Shown: positions 7,683 through 17,947, numbered from the stretch's first letter. The stretch is DNA of 24,096 nt from CAYOHG01 sp964465125 (GCA_964465125.1 CAYXIO010000059.1:1-24096), one strand, 5' to 3'. Numbers and translations are program-made. The notes: generated by a model not told the origin, from the sequence alone.

Positions 7683-8663
7683 TTACGGCCCCAGCGTCCG
7701 GTACGGATAGTCCGGGTCCGCCGGGTCGAGGTACCAGCCTCCCGAAGCCGTCTTCCAGCCCAGCCCCGAGGTGCCGCGCGACGTGTCCGCGTATAGGTTT
7801 GCCGCATGCGCGTCAAGAAACAGAAAACTGTGGCGGTTCCATTGGCGGTGCCAGCCCAGGCGCTTCCTTTTCTCGAACAGCGCCGAGTCGAACGGGTCCT
7901 CGTAGAGCATGATGAACGTTGAAACGGCCTTCTCGCGCTGCACCTTGAGAAAGCGGTTAGCGGTCTGAAGGTAGCGCTTCCGCTGCTCCGCGGGACGGCT
8001 GTAGGGCGGCGGCCCGCCCAGGCTGCTGCTTGCCGCCCACTGCCATACGTAGTGGTAGTTGATGTCATAGCTCGTGCCGTTCAGCCAGTGCAGCGGTACG
8101 CTGAACGACGAATCCGAGAACGTCTGGTTCTGAAAGAACCCGCCCACGTCCGACGGGCAGAAGAACACTTCCATCTTCTTGCGACGCTCCTCGAATTCCA
8201 CCGTGCCGGCCTCGGCGTCGGTCTCGACGCGCTCCAGCAGTTCCTCTCTGGCAAACAGGTAGGGATTGAACGCACGGCCGCGAAAGCTGTCGCGCAGCAG
8301 CGGCCGCTCCCAGGTGTACGATTGCACGCCGTCGCGCCCCGGCCGGCCGGGATGCCCGCCATAGAAGAACGCGCTCAGCGGCCAGCCGCCGGGGTTGCCG
8401 GTGGAGCTTTCGGGCCAGTTGCGCTTCTCAAACGGGAACCAGTCGCGGTTTTCGCCGAAGTAGAACGACATGGTCTGGCCGATGACCTTCAGATTCGCCA
8501 GACAGCGGACCATGCGGGCCTGCTCACGCGCGCCGCGCAGCGTCGGCAGCAGAATCGCGATCAACAGCCCGATGATGGCGATCACCACCAGCAGCTCGAT
8601 CAGCGTGAACGCCGCCGAACGCGCCGCCGGCAGCACTCCAGGCCGACTCGCAGGCGACCTCAT
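7683..8663 (-). CDS. Prepilin-type protein (type II secretion/type IV pilin-like, planctomycete family)
   Basis: This 326-residue protein has a classic prepilin signal: a short leader, then cleavage between A18 and F19, with E23 at mature position +5 (FTLIELLVVIAIIGLLIAILLP). The hydrophobic helix runs to about residue 40 and continues as an amphipathic helix (REQARMVRCLANLKVIGQTM). The C-terminal motif HSFLFLDAHAANLYADT resembles the end motif of the large planctomycete pilin-like (DUF1559-type) group. These proteins are membrane-inserted and processed by a prepilin peptidase; their structures and roles are largely unknown. The ATG overlaps the TGA of the zinc-ribbon gene (ATGA), so translation is probably coupled. 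No other pilus or secretion gene lies nearby. Confidence 0.85.
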   Translation of the reverse strand: MRSPASRPGVLPAARSAAFTLIELLVVIAIIGLLIAILLPTLRGAREQARMVRCLANLKVIGQTMSFYFGENRDWFPFEKRNWPESSTGNPGGWPLSAFFYGGHPGRPGRDGVQSYTWERPLLRDSFRGRAFNPYLFAREELLERVETDAEAGTVEFEERRKKMEVFFCPSDVGGFFQNQTFSDSSFSVPLHWLNGTSYDINYHYVWQWAASSSLGGPPPYSRPAEQRKRYLQTANRFLKVQREKAVSTFIMLYEDPFDSALFEKRKRLGWHRQWNRHSFLFLDAHAANLYADTSRGTSGLGWKTASGGWYLDPADPDYPYRTLGP

Positions 8664-8962
8664 GGCTGGTTCCTGGCCCGCTCCGCGTCCCAGTCGCGCA
8701 GCGCCGCCTTCTTCCCGCACTCCTTGCACGGAATGGCCAACGCGAGCGGATCTTCCGCGCTGGCCCGTGGATCGCCGCCGCGCGCCTCGGCCAGCCGACC
8801 GAACTCGTCCAGGCTCAATGCGTAGCCTGCGCCGCAGGATTGGCAGTGCATCAGCACCGTCTGTCCGGCGTTGGAGGGCACGGCCCGGCTGCCGCGCAGA
8901 AACAGGACGGCGGCGATCACCACGACCAGACCCAGCCCGATCATCAGCGGCGTGCGTTTCAT
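8660..8962 (-). CDS. Small membrane-anchored protein with two CxxC pairs (zinc-ribbon-like)
   Basis: This 100-residue protein has one N-terminal membrane segment (about 6-23, LMIGLGLVVVIAAVLFL). A tail with C40-x2-C43 and C79-x2-C82 follows, the spacing of a split zinc ribbon, with an acidic and Arg-rich insert between the pairs. The topology is uncertain. It overlaps the following pseudopilin gene by four bases (ATGA), which suggests the two act together. The ATG at 8962 is chosen because AGGGA lies 4 bases upstream; a TTG at 8980 would add six residues. No named family was recognised. The cysteine pairs could bind metal or take part in redox chemistry; binding is inferred only. Confidence 0.7.
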   Translation of the reverse strand: MKRTPLMIGLGLVVVIAAVLFLRGSRAVPSNAGQTVLMHCQSCGAGYALSLDEFGRLAEARGGDPRASAEDPLALAIPCKECGKKAALRDWDAERARNQP

Positions 8963-9013
8963 GCATCCCTGCTCGGCCAATGAACTTGAACGAGAACGGA
9001 CGGCGGCAACTCC

Positions 9014-9042
9014 ACTCTAGGGGTAGTCGATCCGCGAATCAA
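9014..9042 (-). promoter_or_regulatory. Promoter of the zinc-ribbon/pseudopilin pair
   Basis: On the minus strand TTGATT (9037-9042) and TAGAGT (9014-9019) are separated by exactly 17 bases. Each matches the sigma70 consensus at four of six positions. The predicted start near 9007 leaves a leader of about 45 bases before the ATG at 8962. Confidence 0.45.
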
Positions 9043-9099
9043 ACGAAACCTCGCCAGTCGGCACCGCGCCGTGTCAACCCTCCCGGGCGCGTTGCGTCG

Positions 9100-9108
9100 T
9101 GTTAGGAT
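9100..9108 (+). promoter_or_regulatory. Extended -10 element of the helicase gene
   Basis: TGTTAGGAT fits the extended -10 pattern TG-n-TAnnnT, 56 bases before the helicase ATG. The divergent promoter of the zinc-ribbon gene lies about 60 bases to the left. No strong -35 is visible, as is usual for extended -10 sites. Confidence 0.35.
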
Positions 9109-9164
9109 ACCGTTCGCATCGCCGGGATTGAGCTCATTTCCGGCGGATGCCACCGGAGCGGTTC

Positions 9165-11498
<2,334 letters not shown>

Positions 11499-11499
11499 C

Positions 11500-12933
11500 T
11501 CAGCGCAGGCTTGCCCCGGCCTCCTCATGCTCATGCCGGCTGAACCATACGCTTACCAGCGTCCTCGCGAGAATGACGACGTCCATCCACAGGCTCCAGT
11601 GCCGAATGTAGTAGACGTCGTGCTGAATGCGCTTGCGAAGCGAGCTGTCGCCGCGGAAACCCTGCACCTGCGCGTAGCCGGTCATGCCCGCCTTCATCTT
11701 GTGCCGCAGCATGTAGCGCGGCACCTCGCGCTTGAATTCCTCGATAAACTCCGGCCGCTCCGGCCGCGGCCCCACCAGCGACATCTCCCCGCGCAGCACG
11801 TTGAACAGGTTCGGCAGCTCGTCCAGGCTGGTGCGCCGCAGCAGCGCTCCGAGCCGCGTCCGACGCGGGTCGTTTCGCTGCGACCAGACCGGCCCGGCGG
11901 CCTCGGCATCGTGCCGCATCGTGCGGAATTTCATCATCTCGAATTCGCGGCCGTCGAGCCCCATCCGGCGCTGCCGGTAGAGCACCGGACCGCGGCTGTC
12001 GAGCTTGATCAGCAGCGCCAGGACTGTCATCGGCAGCGCCGCCACAAGCAGGCAGACGCTCCCGACGACCAGGTCAAACGCGCGCTTGGCAATCGCGTTC
12101 CAGCCGTACAGCGGCGTCTGGCGCAGCGAGAGAATCGGCAGGCCGTCGAGCTCGCTGATGTCCGGGCGCATCGCGTAGATCGGGTTGATCGCCGGCACGA
12201 CCCGCACGTCGGCCATGCTCGTCTCGAGCGCCGCCAGGACCTCCTCGGTCCGATGCGCCTGCTCGATCGGCAGCGCGACAAAGACCGCGTCGACCGGATC
12301 GGCCTCGACGATCGGGCGAAGCGCGCTCAGTGGCCCGCGCACCGGAATGCCCCGCAACGTCCGCCCGCGCGGCTCATCAGCCGCATCGTCGACGAAGTAC
12401 TCCACGGACATGCCGATCCACGCATGCCGATGAAGCGCGTGAAGCAACTGCTGCGCCGCGCGGCCGCTGCCTACGATGGCGGCGGAGCGCTGATTCCAGC
12501 CGCGCCGGCGAAGCTCCTGGAGCATCAGCCGCACCGTCGCCCGAAACAATGCGAAAAGCGCCGTGCCGACCGTGGCATAGGTCAGGATGAACTGCCGCGA
12601 GATCTTGTTCGTTTGTGGCAGGGCGTAGTCGATCAAAACGACGGCCACGACCGCCACGACGAACGCCTTGACCACGTCGCGCGTTTCGGCGAGCAGCGAT
12701 TGATCGCGCCGCGGGCGATACAGCCTCAATCGATAGAAGCTGACCAGGTGAACCGCCACGACCAGCGGCAGCAGCGGTAGAAAGCGCTCCGCCAGCGGCG
12801 GCACACCCTTCGCCAGGTCGACCGGCAGCCAGGTGAAGCGAATCCAGTAGCTGGCCAGCCACGCCGTCGCAACCGCGCAGGCGTCCGCGATCACGAGGCA
12901 GGTAATCATCAACTGGCTGTGCTGCTTCAGCAT
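11500..12933 (-). CDS. Polyprenyl-phosphate hexose-1-phosphate transferase (WcaJ/bacterial sugar transferase)
   Basis: The product is 477 residues, the full length of a polyisoprenyl-phosphate glycosyl-1-phosphate transferase. N-terminal membrane helices cover about 8-30, 50-66, 86-104 and 115-131. A nucleotide-binding-like domain follows with VGSGRAA (154-160). A further membrane helix lies near 287-308. The catalytic C-terminal domain has KFRTMR (335-340), TSLDELPNLFNVLRGEMSLVGPRP (368-391) and HKMKAGMTGYAQVQG (411-425). It starts exopolysaccharide, capsule or O-antigen building by loading sugar phosphate onto undecaprenyl phosphate; the sugar is not readable here. It is a single gene. The putative -10 lies so close to the ATG that the mRNA may be nearly leaderless. 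Confidence 0.9.
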   Translation of the reverse strand: MLKQHSQLMITCLVIADACAVATAWLASYWIRFTWLPVDLAKGVPPLAERFLPLLPLVVAVHLVSFYRLRLYRPRRDQSLLAETRDVVKAFVVAVVAVVLIDYALPQTNKISRQFILTYATVGTALFALFRATVRLMLQELRRRGWNQRSAAIVGSGRAAQQLLHALHRHAWIGMSVEYFVDDAADEPRGRTLRGIPVRGPLSALRPIVEADPVDAVFVALPIEQAHRTEEVLAALETSMADVRVVPAINPIYAMRPDISELDGLPILSLRQTPLYGWNAIAKRAFDLVVGSVCLLVAALPMTVLALLIKLDSRGPVLYRQRRMGLDGREFEMMKFRTMRHDAEAAGPVWSQRNDPRRTRLGALLRRTSLDELPNLFNVLRGEMSLVGPRPERPEFIEEFKREVPRYMLRHKMKAGMTGYAQVQGFRGDSSLRKRIQHDVYYIRHWSLWMDVVILARTLVSVWFSRHEHEEAGASLR

Positions 12934-12941
12934 CGCGTGTA

Positions 12942-12947
12942 AGTGTA
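12942..12947 (-). promoter_or_regulatory. Putative -10 element giving a near-leaderless mRNA
   Basis: TACACT on the minus strand ends 8 bases before the sugar-transferase ATG (12933). The predicted transcription start would fall within a few bases of the start codon. No Shine-Dalgarno site is present, which agrees with leaderless expression. Confidence 0.4.
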
Positions 12948-13137
12948 CCGCGTCCCCGGCAGTCGCTTACAGGCCCCCGCCGTCTGTGCGCTCCACCCCA
13001 CCTTCGACCCGCGTCCCGCGTCCAGCCGCGCCGACCGCTGGAAACTCTCCGGCGGCTTCGCCAGAATGCGCGTTTGACCCGGCCCGCCAGCGGCAAGCGA
13101 CGCGTGGCGGCTGCCGAGCCCGCATGCGGAGCGCACC

Positions 13138-13233
13138 ATGGACCTGCTGGAAACCCGCTTTCCCAATCTCGGCTACCTCCTCGCCGCGGTCTTCTTTGGC
13201 CTGCTGATCTACGGCCTGGTCAAGAACCTCTGA
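13138..13233 (+). CDS. 31-residue single-pass membrane microprotein
   Basis: A 32-codon frame encodes MDLLETRFPNLG, then a hydrophobic run (about 13-27, YLLAAVFFGLLIYGL), ending VKNL. GGAG lies 6 bases before the ATG. The short acidic N-terminus, one membrane helix and Lys-containing C-terminus match the layout of small bacterial membrane proteins. The last 14 bases overlap the 3' end of the convergent GT4 gene. It was not matched to a known family. Start, ribosome site and composition support a real gene, but the length makes chance possible. Confidence 0.5.
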   Translation: MDLLETRFPNLGYLLAAVFFGLLIYGLVKNL

Positions 13234-14407
13234 CCCGCCGGCCCGCTGCCAGCACCTGTTCGTAGAGCCGCAGAAGCTCCTGCGCGTGGCGCGTCATCGC
13301 GAGCCGCTCGCGCATCCGGGCTGCGTCCGCCCGGCAGCCTGCGAAAACCTCCGGCCGCAGGGCCGCTTCAATCGCGTGCGCAAGCCGCGGCGCGTCGTCC
13401 GGCGTGTCGACGATCTCCCCATGCGTTCCCGGCGTCATCACCTCAGCTGCTCCGTTCCAGCGCGTCGTAACCGCGGGAATGCCCATCGCCAGCGCTTCGA
13501 GCACGACCCGGCTGCACGGGTCGAACCAGGTTGGGTGGACCAGCACGTCGGCGGCGGCGATCAGTTGCCGCGCGTCGCTGCGCGGCCCCAGCCAGCGCAT
13601 GCGATTTGCAACGCCGCGACGCTGCGCCAGCCTGCGATACGGGCCGGCGTCGTCACGCCCCACGACGAGCAGCGCCCACTCTGCCCGGCTCAAAGCCGTC
13701 CCATCGGCCATCGCTTCGACCAGGGATCGCAGCCCCTTCAGCTTGAAGTTGTGCGCCACGAACACGCCCACGCGCGCTTCCGCCGAAAGCGCCAGCTCCT
13801 CGCGCACCGACCGCCGCGCCGCAAGCCGCTCGCTTTCCTCGAGTGCGGTGACGTCCACGCCGTTGAACACGACGCGGACGCGCCCCGCCGGCAGCGCGGG
13901 CGCGACCGAGAGCACCTGCTGGGCGGCGTAGCGCGAGACGGCCGCCACGAAGGGTGGATCGCTCGCGCGGAGCAGCTCCTCCTCGATGCGGCGCAGGTCG
14001 CGCTGCCGGGCGTTGAAGCGTCGTCCCGCGCGGCTGATCAGCCGCCGCCAGCCGGCGGGCGTCGCGCGCAGCCCGCGCTCAATCGTCTCCGCGAACGTGC
14101 CGCCGCGCGGCTGATAGACATTGCAGGAGCGGCAAACCGTAATCGCGTGGACAATGTCAAAGCCGCCGGCCGCGCAACGCTCATCCGCCTGGTCGATGAA
14201 CGCCAGCGTGCGGGCGCGCTTGCTCGCCCCGCGCACGGGGATCGCGCGGATTTCGAACGCACCGCGCGCGGGCTCCGCTGAACCCCCCGAGCTGATGACC
14301 GCGACCTCGGCGCCGCAGCGTGCGAGCGCCGCCGCCATTTCCAGCGTCGAGGTCTCAGCGCCGCCGCGCCGCGCTTCGACGCCTTCCTGAACGAGCGCCA
14401 CTCTCAT
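13220..14407 (-). CDS. GT4 glycosyltransferase, WaaG-like LPS core transferase
   Basis: The product is 395 residues with the GT-B fold of family 4. The N-terminal domain begins MRVALVQEGVEARRGGAETSTLEMA, with the glycine-rich donor loop. The C-terminal domain has VFNGVD, FVAHNFKLKGLRSLVEAM, LLVVGRDDAGPYRRLA, LIAAADVLVHPTWFDP and VVLEALAMGIPAVTT. The order and wording resemble the E. coli WaaG core glucosyltransferase. The first Glu of the usual EX7E motif appears to be Asp. It is the last gene of the LPS-core operon, with its ATG overlapping the kinase TGA (ATGA). The open frame runs far upstream through the kinase gene, but that part is out-of-frame sequence. It probably adds a hexose to the LPS inner core on the cytoplasmic face. 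Confidence 0.82.
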   Translation of the reverse strand: MRVALVQEGVEARRGGAETSTLEMAAALARCGAEVAVISSGGSAEPARGAFEIRAIPVRGASKRARTLAFIDQADERCAAGGFDIVHAITVCRSCNVYQPRGGTFAETIERGLRATPAGWRRLISRAGRRFNARQRDLRRIEEELLRASDPPFVAAVSRYAAQQVLSVAPALPAGRVRVVFNGVDVTALEESERLAARRSVREELALSAEARVGVFVAHNFKLKGLRSLVEAMADGTALSRAEWALLVVGRDDAGPYRRLAQRRGVANRMRWLGPRSDARQLIAAADVLVHPTWFDPCSRVVLEALAMGIPAVTTRWNGAAEVMTPGTHGEIVDTPDDAPRLAHAIEAALRPEVFAGCRADAARMRERLAMTRHAQELLRLYEQVLAAGRRVRGS

Positions 14408-15252
14408 CGCAGGGGGCTCTTCCTCGCGATTCGCCGGAGTATCCAGTCGCTCTTGCGGACGACGCACCTGGCATACCACTTCAGGCGCGGGGCCCCGGGC
14501 AGCAGCCCCAGGTAGGCGCGCAGGAACCGCAGGCGGTCGGAGCGCGACGCGGCGAGCTGCCTGGCGGCGCTGTCGAGCTGCGCCAGGTCCTTGATCAGCC
14601 AGCGCGTGCGCCGCAGCCGCGGCCGCATCACGCGCGCCAGGTCGATCATGCTGAATTGCGGCGCGCCGCTGCTCACGTCGAGCTCGGCGAAGATATGACA
14701 GAGGTACAGGTCGCGGTGGCACAGCCCCGTGCCGTGGAACGCGGACACAAAGCGCGCCAGGCGGCGGGCGAACTCGTGCCGCGCCGGCGCAAGCACCAGC
14801 GGATGCGCCTCCGCGGACAGCCGCTGCCAGAGCCGATCCAGCGGCTCTCCGCGAACCGCTTCGAACACGACCGCGCTCGCTCGCTCGAACGGACCGCGCA
14901 TCTCCTCGGCAAACGCGACCGCCCGCACCGCCGGCACGTGCGCCGTGAAGAGCTGCTTCGAGCGCTCGAACTCCCATCGCGCCGTACTTCCGGCGGCGGA
15001 CTGCCGCAGCCAGCGGTCCCATTGCTGTCGCCACGACGCACGCGTGTAGCGTTTCACGTAGAGATCGGCGGACTGCCAGCCCCCGGGCGGCCGCCAGCGC
15101 CAACGCTCGCGCCCCCCCAGCCCCGGCTTGCGCAGCGACGTCCATTCCCCGGGCAGGCGCGCTTCCGGCGCGTCTTCGAGCAGCGCCTCGGGCGACGCCC
15201 CGTTGGCGAGCCGCGCGCGCCAATCCTCCACAATCTCGCCGGCTCGCTTCAC
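14404..15252 (-). CDS. WaaP-like LPS core kinase (intact active site)
   Basis: The product is 282 residues and belongs to the Kdo/WaaP lipopolysaccharide kinase family, a relative of protein kinases. The ATP-anchoring lysine is probably K67 in LYVKRY, paired with E95 in WEFE. The catalytic loop is CHRDLYLCHIF, with H179-R180-D181, and the metal-binding Asp is D204 in MIDLAR. Family members phosphorylate heptose in the LPS inner core, which stabilises the outer membrane through metal bridges. The GTG start at 15252 overlaps the previous gene's TGA (GTGA), and GGAG sits 7 bases upstream. It follows a second, degenerate member of the same family and precedes the GT4 gene, all in one operon. Confidence 0.82.
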   Translation of the reverse strand: MKRAGEIVEDWRARLANGASPEALLEDAPEARLPGEWTSLRKPGLGGRERWRWRPPGGWQSADLYVKRYTRASWRQQWDRWLRQSAAGSTARWEFERSKQLFTAHVPAVRAVAFAEEMRGPFERASAVVFEAVRGEPLDRLWQRLSAEAHPLVLAPARHEFARRLARFVSAFHGTGLCHRDLYLCHIFAELDVSSGAPQFSMIDLARVMRPRLRRTRWLIKDLAQLDSAARQLAASRSDRLRFLRAYLGLLPGAPRLKWYARCVVRKSDWILRRIARKSPLR

Positions 15253-16175
15253 GCGCCGACTCCGGAGGGCGGTTCCACCGCAACGCACGCCTCGGTCGCA
15301 CGCTCCAGGCTCAACCGCCGGTTCCAGTTGTCGAACAGGTCGTTCATGTGCACTCGCTTCTGCTCATGTCGGCGCCAACGGGGCGTAAGTCCGGCGACCG
15401 ACCGGATCGTTTGCCGCAGGTCGCCGGTCATTCCGCGGACCCGGGCGTACTCACGCAAAAACCGCACCGCCATGGCACGCGAGGCAAACGGCTCCGCGGA
15501 CACCGCGAGCTGGGCCAGATCCGCCTCGCAGGTGGAACGGCGAAAGAGGCGCGCCAGCATGGACCAGCGCGGGCGCGCGTCCAGCAGAAAGAACTCCGGC
15601 TCGCCCAGCGGATCGGTGCGGATCACGATGTTCCGCCAAAAGAGCTGCCCATGACGAACGCCGCGCGCGTGCATCAGGGCAACCTGCCGGGCGAGGCGCT
15701 TGGTTGCCGCGGATTGCAGCGCGGGCGACAGCCGCTCGCGCCGGGACAGCACGTCGCGGGCGAACGTCGTCAGGTTTCGCGCGTGCGGCACGGCTTCGGT
15801 GATAAGGAAACACGCGGACAGCAGCGGCCCGACCCGCCGGGCGCCGCACGCGACCGGGCGCACCACGCTGACGCCGATCCGCCGCATCTCGTCGAGCGTG
15901 GCGTATTCCGCCGCCGCCCGGTGCGGCCCCAGCAGGGTCCCGCGCATCATGCCGCGGAGCCGATTTCGCCAGCGCGGGTAGAAGTATCGCTTCAAATAGA
16001 AACCGGGACAGCAACCGCACCCCGTGATGAACAGCGTGTCGGTGGTCCGGCTCCAGGCCACCACCCGGCCCTCCACCCGCGCCAGGGCCAGCTCGACCGT
16101 GTTCAGCCCGCAGCGAAGCAGCGCCGCCTCGTACGCCGGGTCCACGCGCATCGAATCCTGGCGATTCAGCCGCAT
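15249..16175 (-). CDS. InaA/WaaP-family kinase homologue lacking the catalytic Asp
   Basis: This 308-residue protein is a second member of the LPS kinase family. It has the strand lysine in FYLKRYFYPRWRNRLRG (K62) and a probable paired Glu (E90, AAAEYATLDEM). The metal-site Asp is D199 in FFLLDARPRWS. The catalytic loop reads VRHGQLFWRNI: the expected HxD is H175-G176-Q177, so the proton-accepting Asp is replaced by Gln, while N182 is kept. From memory, E. coli InaA also departs from HxD here. It may be a pseudokinase partner of the intact kinase, or work by a modified mechanism. The ATG at 16175 follows GAGG and overlaps the heptosyltransferase stop by 10 bases. Confidence 0.75.
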   Translation of the reverse strand: MRLNRQDSMRVDPAYEAALLRCGLNTVELALARVEGRVVAWSRTTDTLFITGCGCCPGFYLKRYFYPRWRNRLRGMMRGTLLGPHRAAAEYATLDEMRRIGVSVVRPVACGARRVGPLLSACFLITEAVPHARNLTTFARDVLSRRERLSPALQSAATKRLARQVALMHARGVRHGQLFWRNIVIRTDPLGEPEFFLLDARPRWSMLARLFRRSTCEADLAQLAVSAEPFASRAMAVRFLREYARVRGMTGDLRQTIRSVAGLTPRWRRHEQKRVHMNDLFDNWNRRLSLERATEACVAVEPPSGVGA

Positions 16176-17269
16176 GCGTTTACCTCGGCAAGCCCGGGCG
16201 CCGTGGCCCCGATCGGGACGGGCGCCAGCTTCTGCACGGCCTCCAGCACCTGCTCACTCGTAACGGCGGCCATGCAGCGGTGATCGAGCGGGCAGCGCCG
16301 GAGCTGGCACGGGCCGCACTCCACCTGGGCCTGGAGCTTGATTTCTCCCGCGTAGCCCGTGTCGGTCCAGGCCTGATGCGTCGGACCAAAGACCGTCACC
16401 AGCGGCACGTTGAAGGCGATGGCGACGTGACGCGGACCGCTGTCATTACAGACCATCAGCGCCGCCCCGCGAACCAGCACCTTCAGCGTTCCCAAGGTCG
16501 TAAACGGGTCGTCGCAGACCACCGGCCGCTGACGCGCCAGTCCCGCGATCCGCCGCATCAGCGATCGCTCGCCCGGCGCACCGACCAGCACGGGGGTGAG
16601 CCCGTAGCGCTTGGCCAGTCCGTCGCAGACTTCCGCAAAGCGCTCCGGCAGCCAACACTTCGCCGCGCCGAAGGCCGCGCCCGCGCTGAGGATCGCGTAA
16701 CGGTTGCCGTTCAACCGGTAGCGAGCCAGCAATTCGCGGCCCTCGGCTTCCTGCCGCTCGCTGACCCCCACCGTGGGCAAAAGTCTGTCCACGCTGCAAC
16801 CGAGTCGCCGGACCAGGTCCGCGTAGGCTGCGCTGACGGGCGCCGGGACGAACCGCCCCGCCTCGCGCAGCGGCGGCAATCGATCGGTCAGCAGCCAACC
16901 GCGGAAATCCCGCGCGAAGCCGACCCGCTGCGGGATTCGCGCCAGCCGCGCCAGCAGTGCCGAGCGAAACGAGTGCGTGAACAGCACCGCCGTGTCGAAG
17001 GCGCCGCTGCGAACCTGCTTCGCCAACCGCACGAAGGTCAGCGCGCCGCCCAAACCGTTCTGCGCCGGCCAATGCAGCTCGTGATCGAACCAGCCGCAGC
17101 CGCGAAGCAACTCCGCCAAGAATGGACGAAAGAGCACGCTGATTTCCGCCTTCGGGAAGCGGGCGCGCACCCCCTTCAGAGCGGGCGTCGCCAGCACGAC
17201 GTCGCCAACCCAGTTAGGCAGGACGAGCAGAATGCGGCGAGGCGCTTGTTCTTCAGCTTCCGACCGCAT
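16166..17269 (-). CDS. waaF: LPS ADP-heptose heptosyltransferase II
   Basis: The product is 367 residues and a member of glycosyltransferase family 9. The N-terminal motif LPNWVGDVVLATPAL (about 17-31) is the WaaF form. The C-terminal domain has SAGAAFGAAKCWLPERFAE, then VCNDSGPRHVAIAFNVPLVTVFGPTHQAWT, the ADP-heptose site region. A cysteine-rich end (CGPCQLRRCPLDHRC) is also typical of WaaF. It transfers the second heptose onto the LPS inner core at the cytoplasmic membrane. It is the first gene of a four-gene overlapping operon with two kinase homologues and a WaaG-like transferase. The ATG at 17269 is the nearest one before the fold. No good ribosome site is seen, and only a weak TAAGCT could serve as -10. 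Confidence 0.88.
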   Translation of the reverse strand: MRSEAEEQAPRRILLVLPNWVGDVVLATPALKGVRARFPKAEISVLFRPFLAELLRGCGWFDHELHWPAQNGLGGALTFVRLAKQVRSGAFDTAVLFTHSFRSALLARLARIPQRVGFARDFRGWLLTDRLPPLREAGRFVPAPVSAAYADLVRRLGCSVDRLLPTVGVSERQEAEGRELLARYRLNGNRYAILSAGAAFGAAKCWLPERFAEVCDGLAKRYGLTPVLVGAPGERSLMRRIAGLARQRPVVCDDPFTTLGTLKVLVRGAALMVCNDSGPRHVAIAFNVPLVTVFGPTHQAWTDTGYAGEIKLQAQVECGPCQLRRCPLDHRCMAAVTSEQVLEAVQKLAPVPIGATAPGLAEVNACG

Positions 17270-17370
17270 GGTGCATAGCTTACTGTGCGGCGGACCGAAT
17301 CGAAACCAGCGCCCGGTGCAGGCGATCGCGCCGCCGCCCGCGCGTCGCTGCCGTGCCGCCGCCGTCGGTG

Positions 17371-17376
17371 TAGAAT
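17371..17376 (+). promoter_or_regulatory. Putative -10 element, possibly leaderless
   Basis: TAGAAT lies 7 bases before the ATG at 17384, so a transcript from here would start at or next to the start codon. The hexamer CTGCCG lies 17 bases upstream, a weak -35. The same CTGCCG-N17 arrangement precedes the kbl -10. Confidence 0.3.
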
Positions 17377-17383
17377 GCCAGGC

Positions 17384-17947
17384 ATGTCGATCGCAATGAC
17401 GCTGCAAGGCCGCCGCACCCTCGGGCTTTGGATTGTGCTCGGCCTGTGCCTTGTCGCCAGCACGATCGTGGCGGTCGGAACACGCCGGCAGATTTCTCAG
17501 GACCTCGTGCAGACACAGGACGTCGTCACGGGACTGATTTACTTCCTCGAAGAGCACGACGGGCGTTTTCCGGGCTCGCCGGAAGAGTTTCTCGCCAGCG
17601 ACTTCGTTGAGTCCCGCGCCGACGGGACCCTCGTCATCCACCCGCGGGCGGGCACGCGCTATCGCGACCAGACCAGCGCCTGCCCGATCTCTTCGCTGGA
17701 TCCGTTTCGAATCCGCTGGGGCACCGACATGACCAGCCTGCACATCGATGAGTTCGGCAAGCTCCGCGACGACGCGGGACGCGAAGTCGAGTTGGCTCGC
17801 TGGCCCGCCAGCCCACCGTCGGCCCGAAAATACTCGGTCCTGCTTGCAGGAATCAGTGAGAAGCTCCGCGAGTTGGCCGCTCAGCATGCCGCAGCCGCGT
17901 CCATGCCCGCCGCAACCAGCCAGGAATCGGCTCCTACCGGACCGTGA
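17384..17947 (+). CDS. Membrane-anchored protein of unknown function
   Basis: This 187-residue protein has a cytoplasmic N-terminal tip, one membrane helix (about 14-31, LWIVLGLCLVASTIVAVG) and a soluble tail probably outside the cytoplasm. The tail includes IYFLEEHDGRFPGSPEEFL and LDPFRIRWG. These resemble segments of pseudopilin-type globular domains, but there is no prepilin cleavage motif. The C-terminal 25 residues are Ala-rich and low complexity. ATGs at 17375 and 17396 are alternatives; none has a ribosome site. It is divergent from waaF and lies about 107 bp before the peptidase gene on the same strand. No family was recognised. Confidence 0.6.
   Translation: MSIAMTLQGRRTLGLWIVLGLCLVASTIVAVGTRRQISQDLVQTQDVVTGLIYFLEEHDGRFPGSPEEFLASDFVESRADGTLVIHPRAGTRYRDQTSACPISSLDPFRIRWGTDMTSLHIDEFGKLRDDAGREVELARWPASPPSARKYSVLLAGISEKLRELAAQHAAAASMPAATSQESAPTGP

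Noticed and set aside
13074..13079. TTGACC -35 element before the microprotein
   Set aside because: No AT-containing -10 lies 16-18 bases downstream; the spacing position reads GCGACG.
14408..15301. N-terminal extension of the GT4 frame to 15301
   Set aside because: This part is the WaaP-like gene read out of frame; the ATGA overlap and the GT-B start at 14407 fix the real start.
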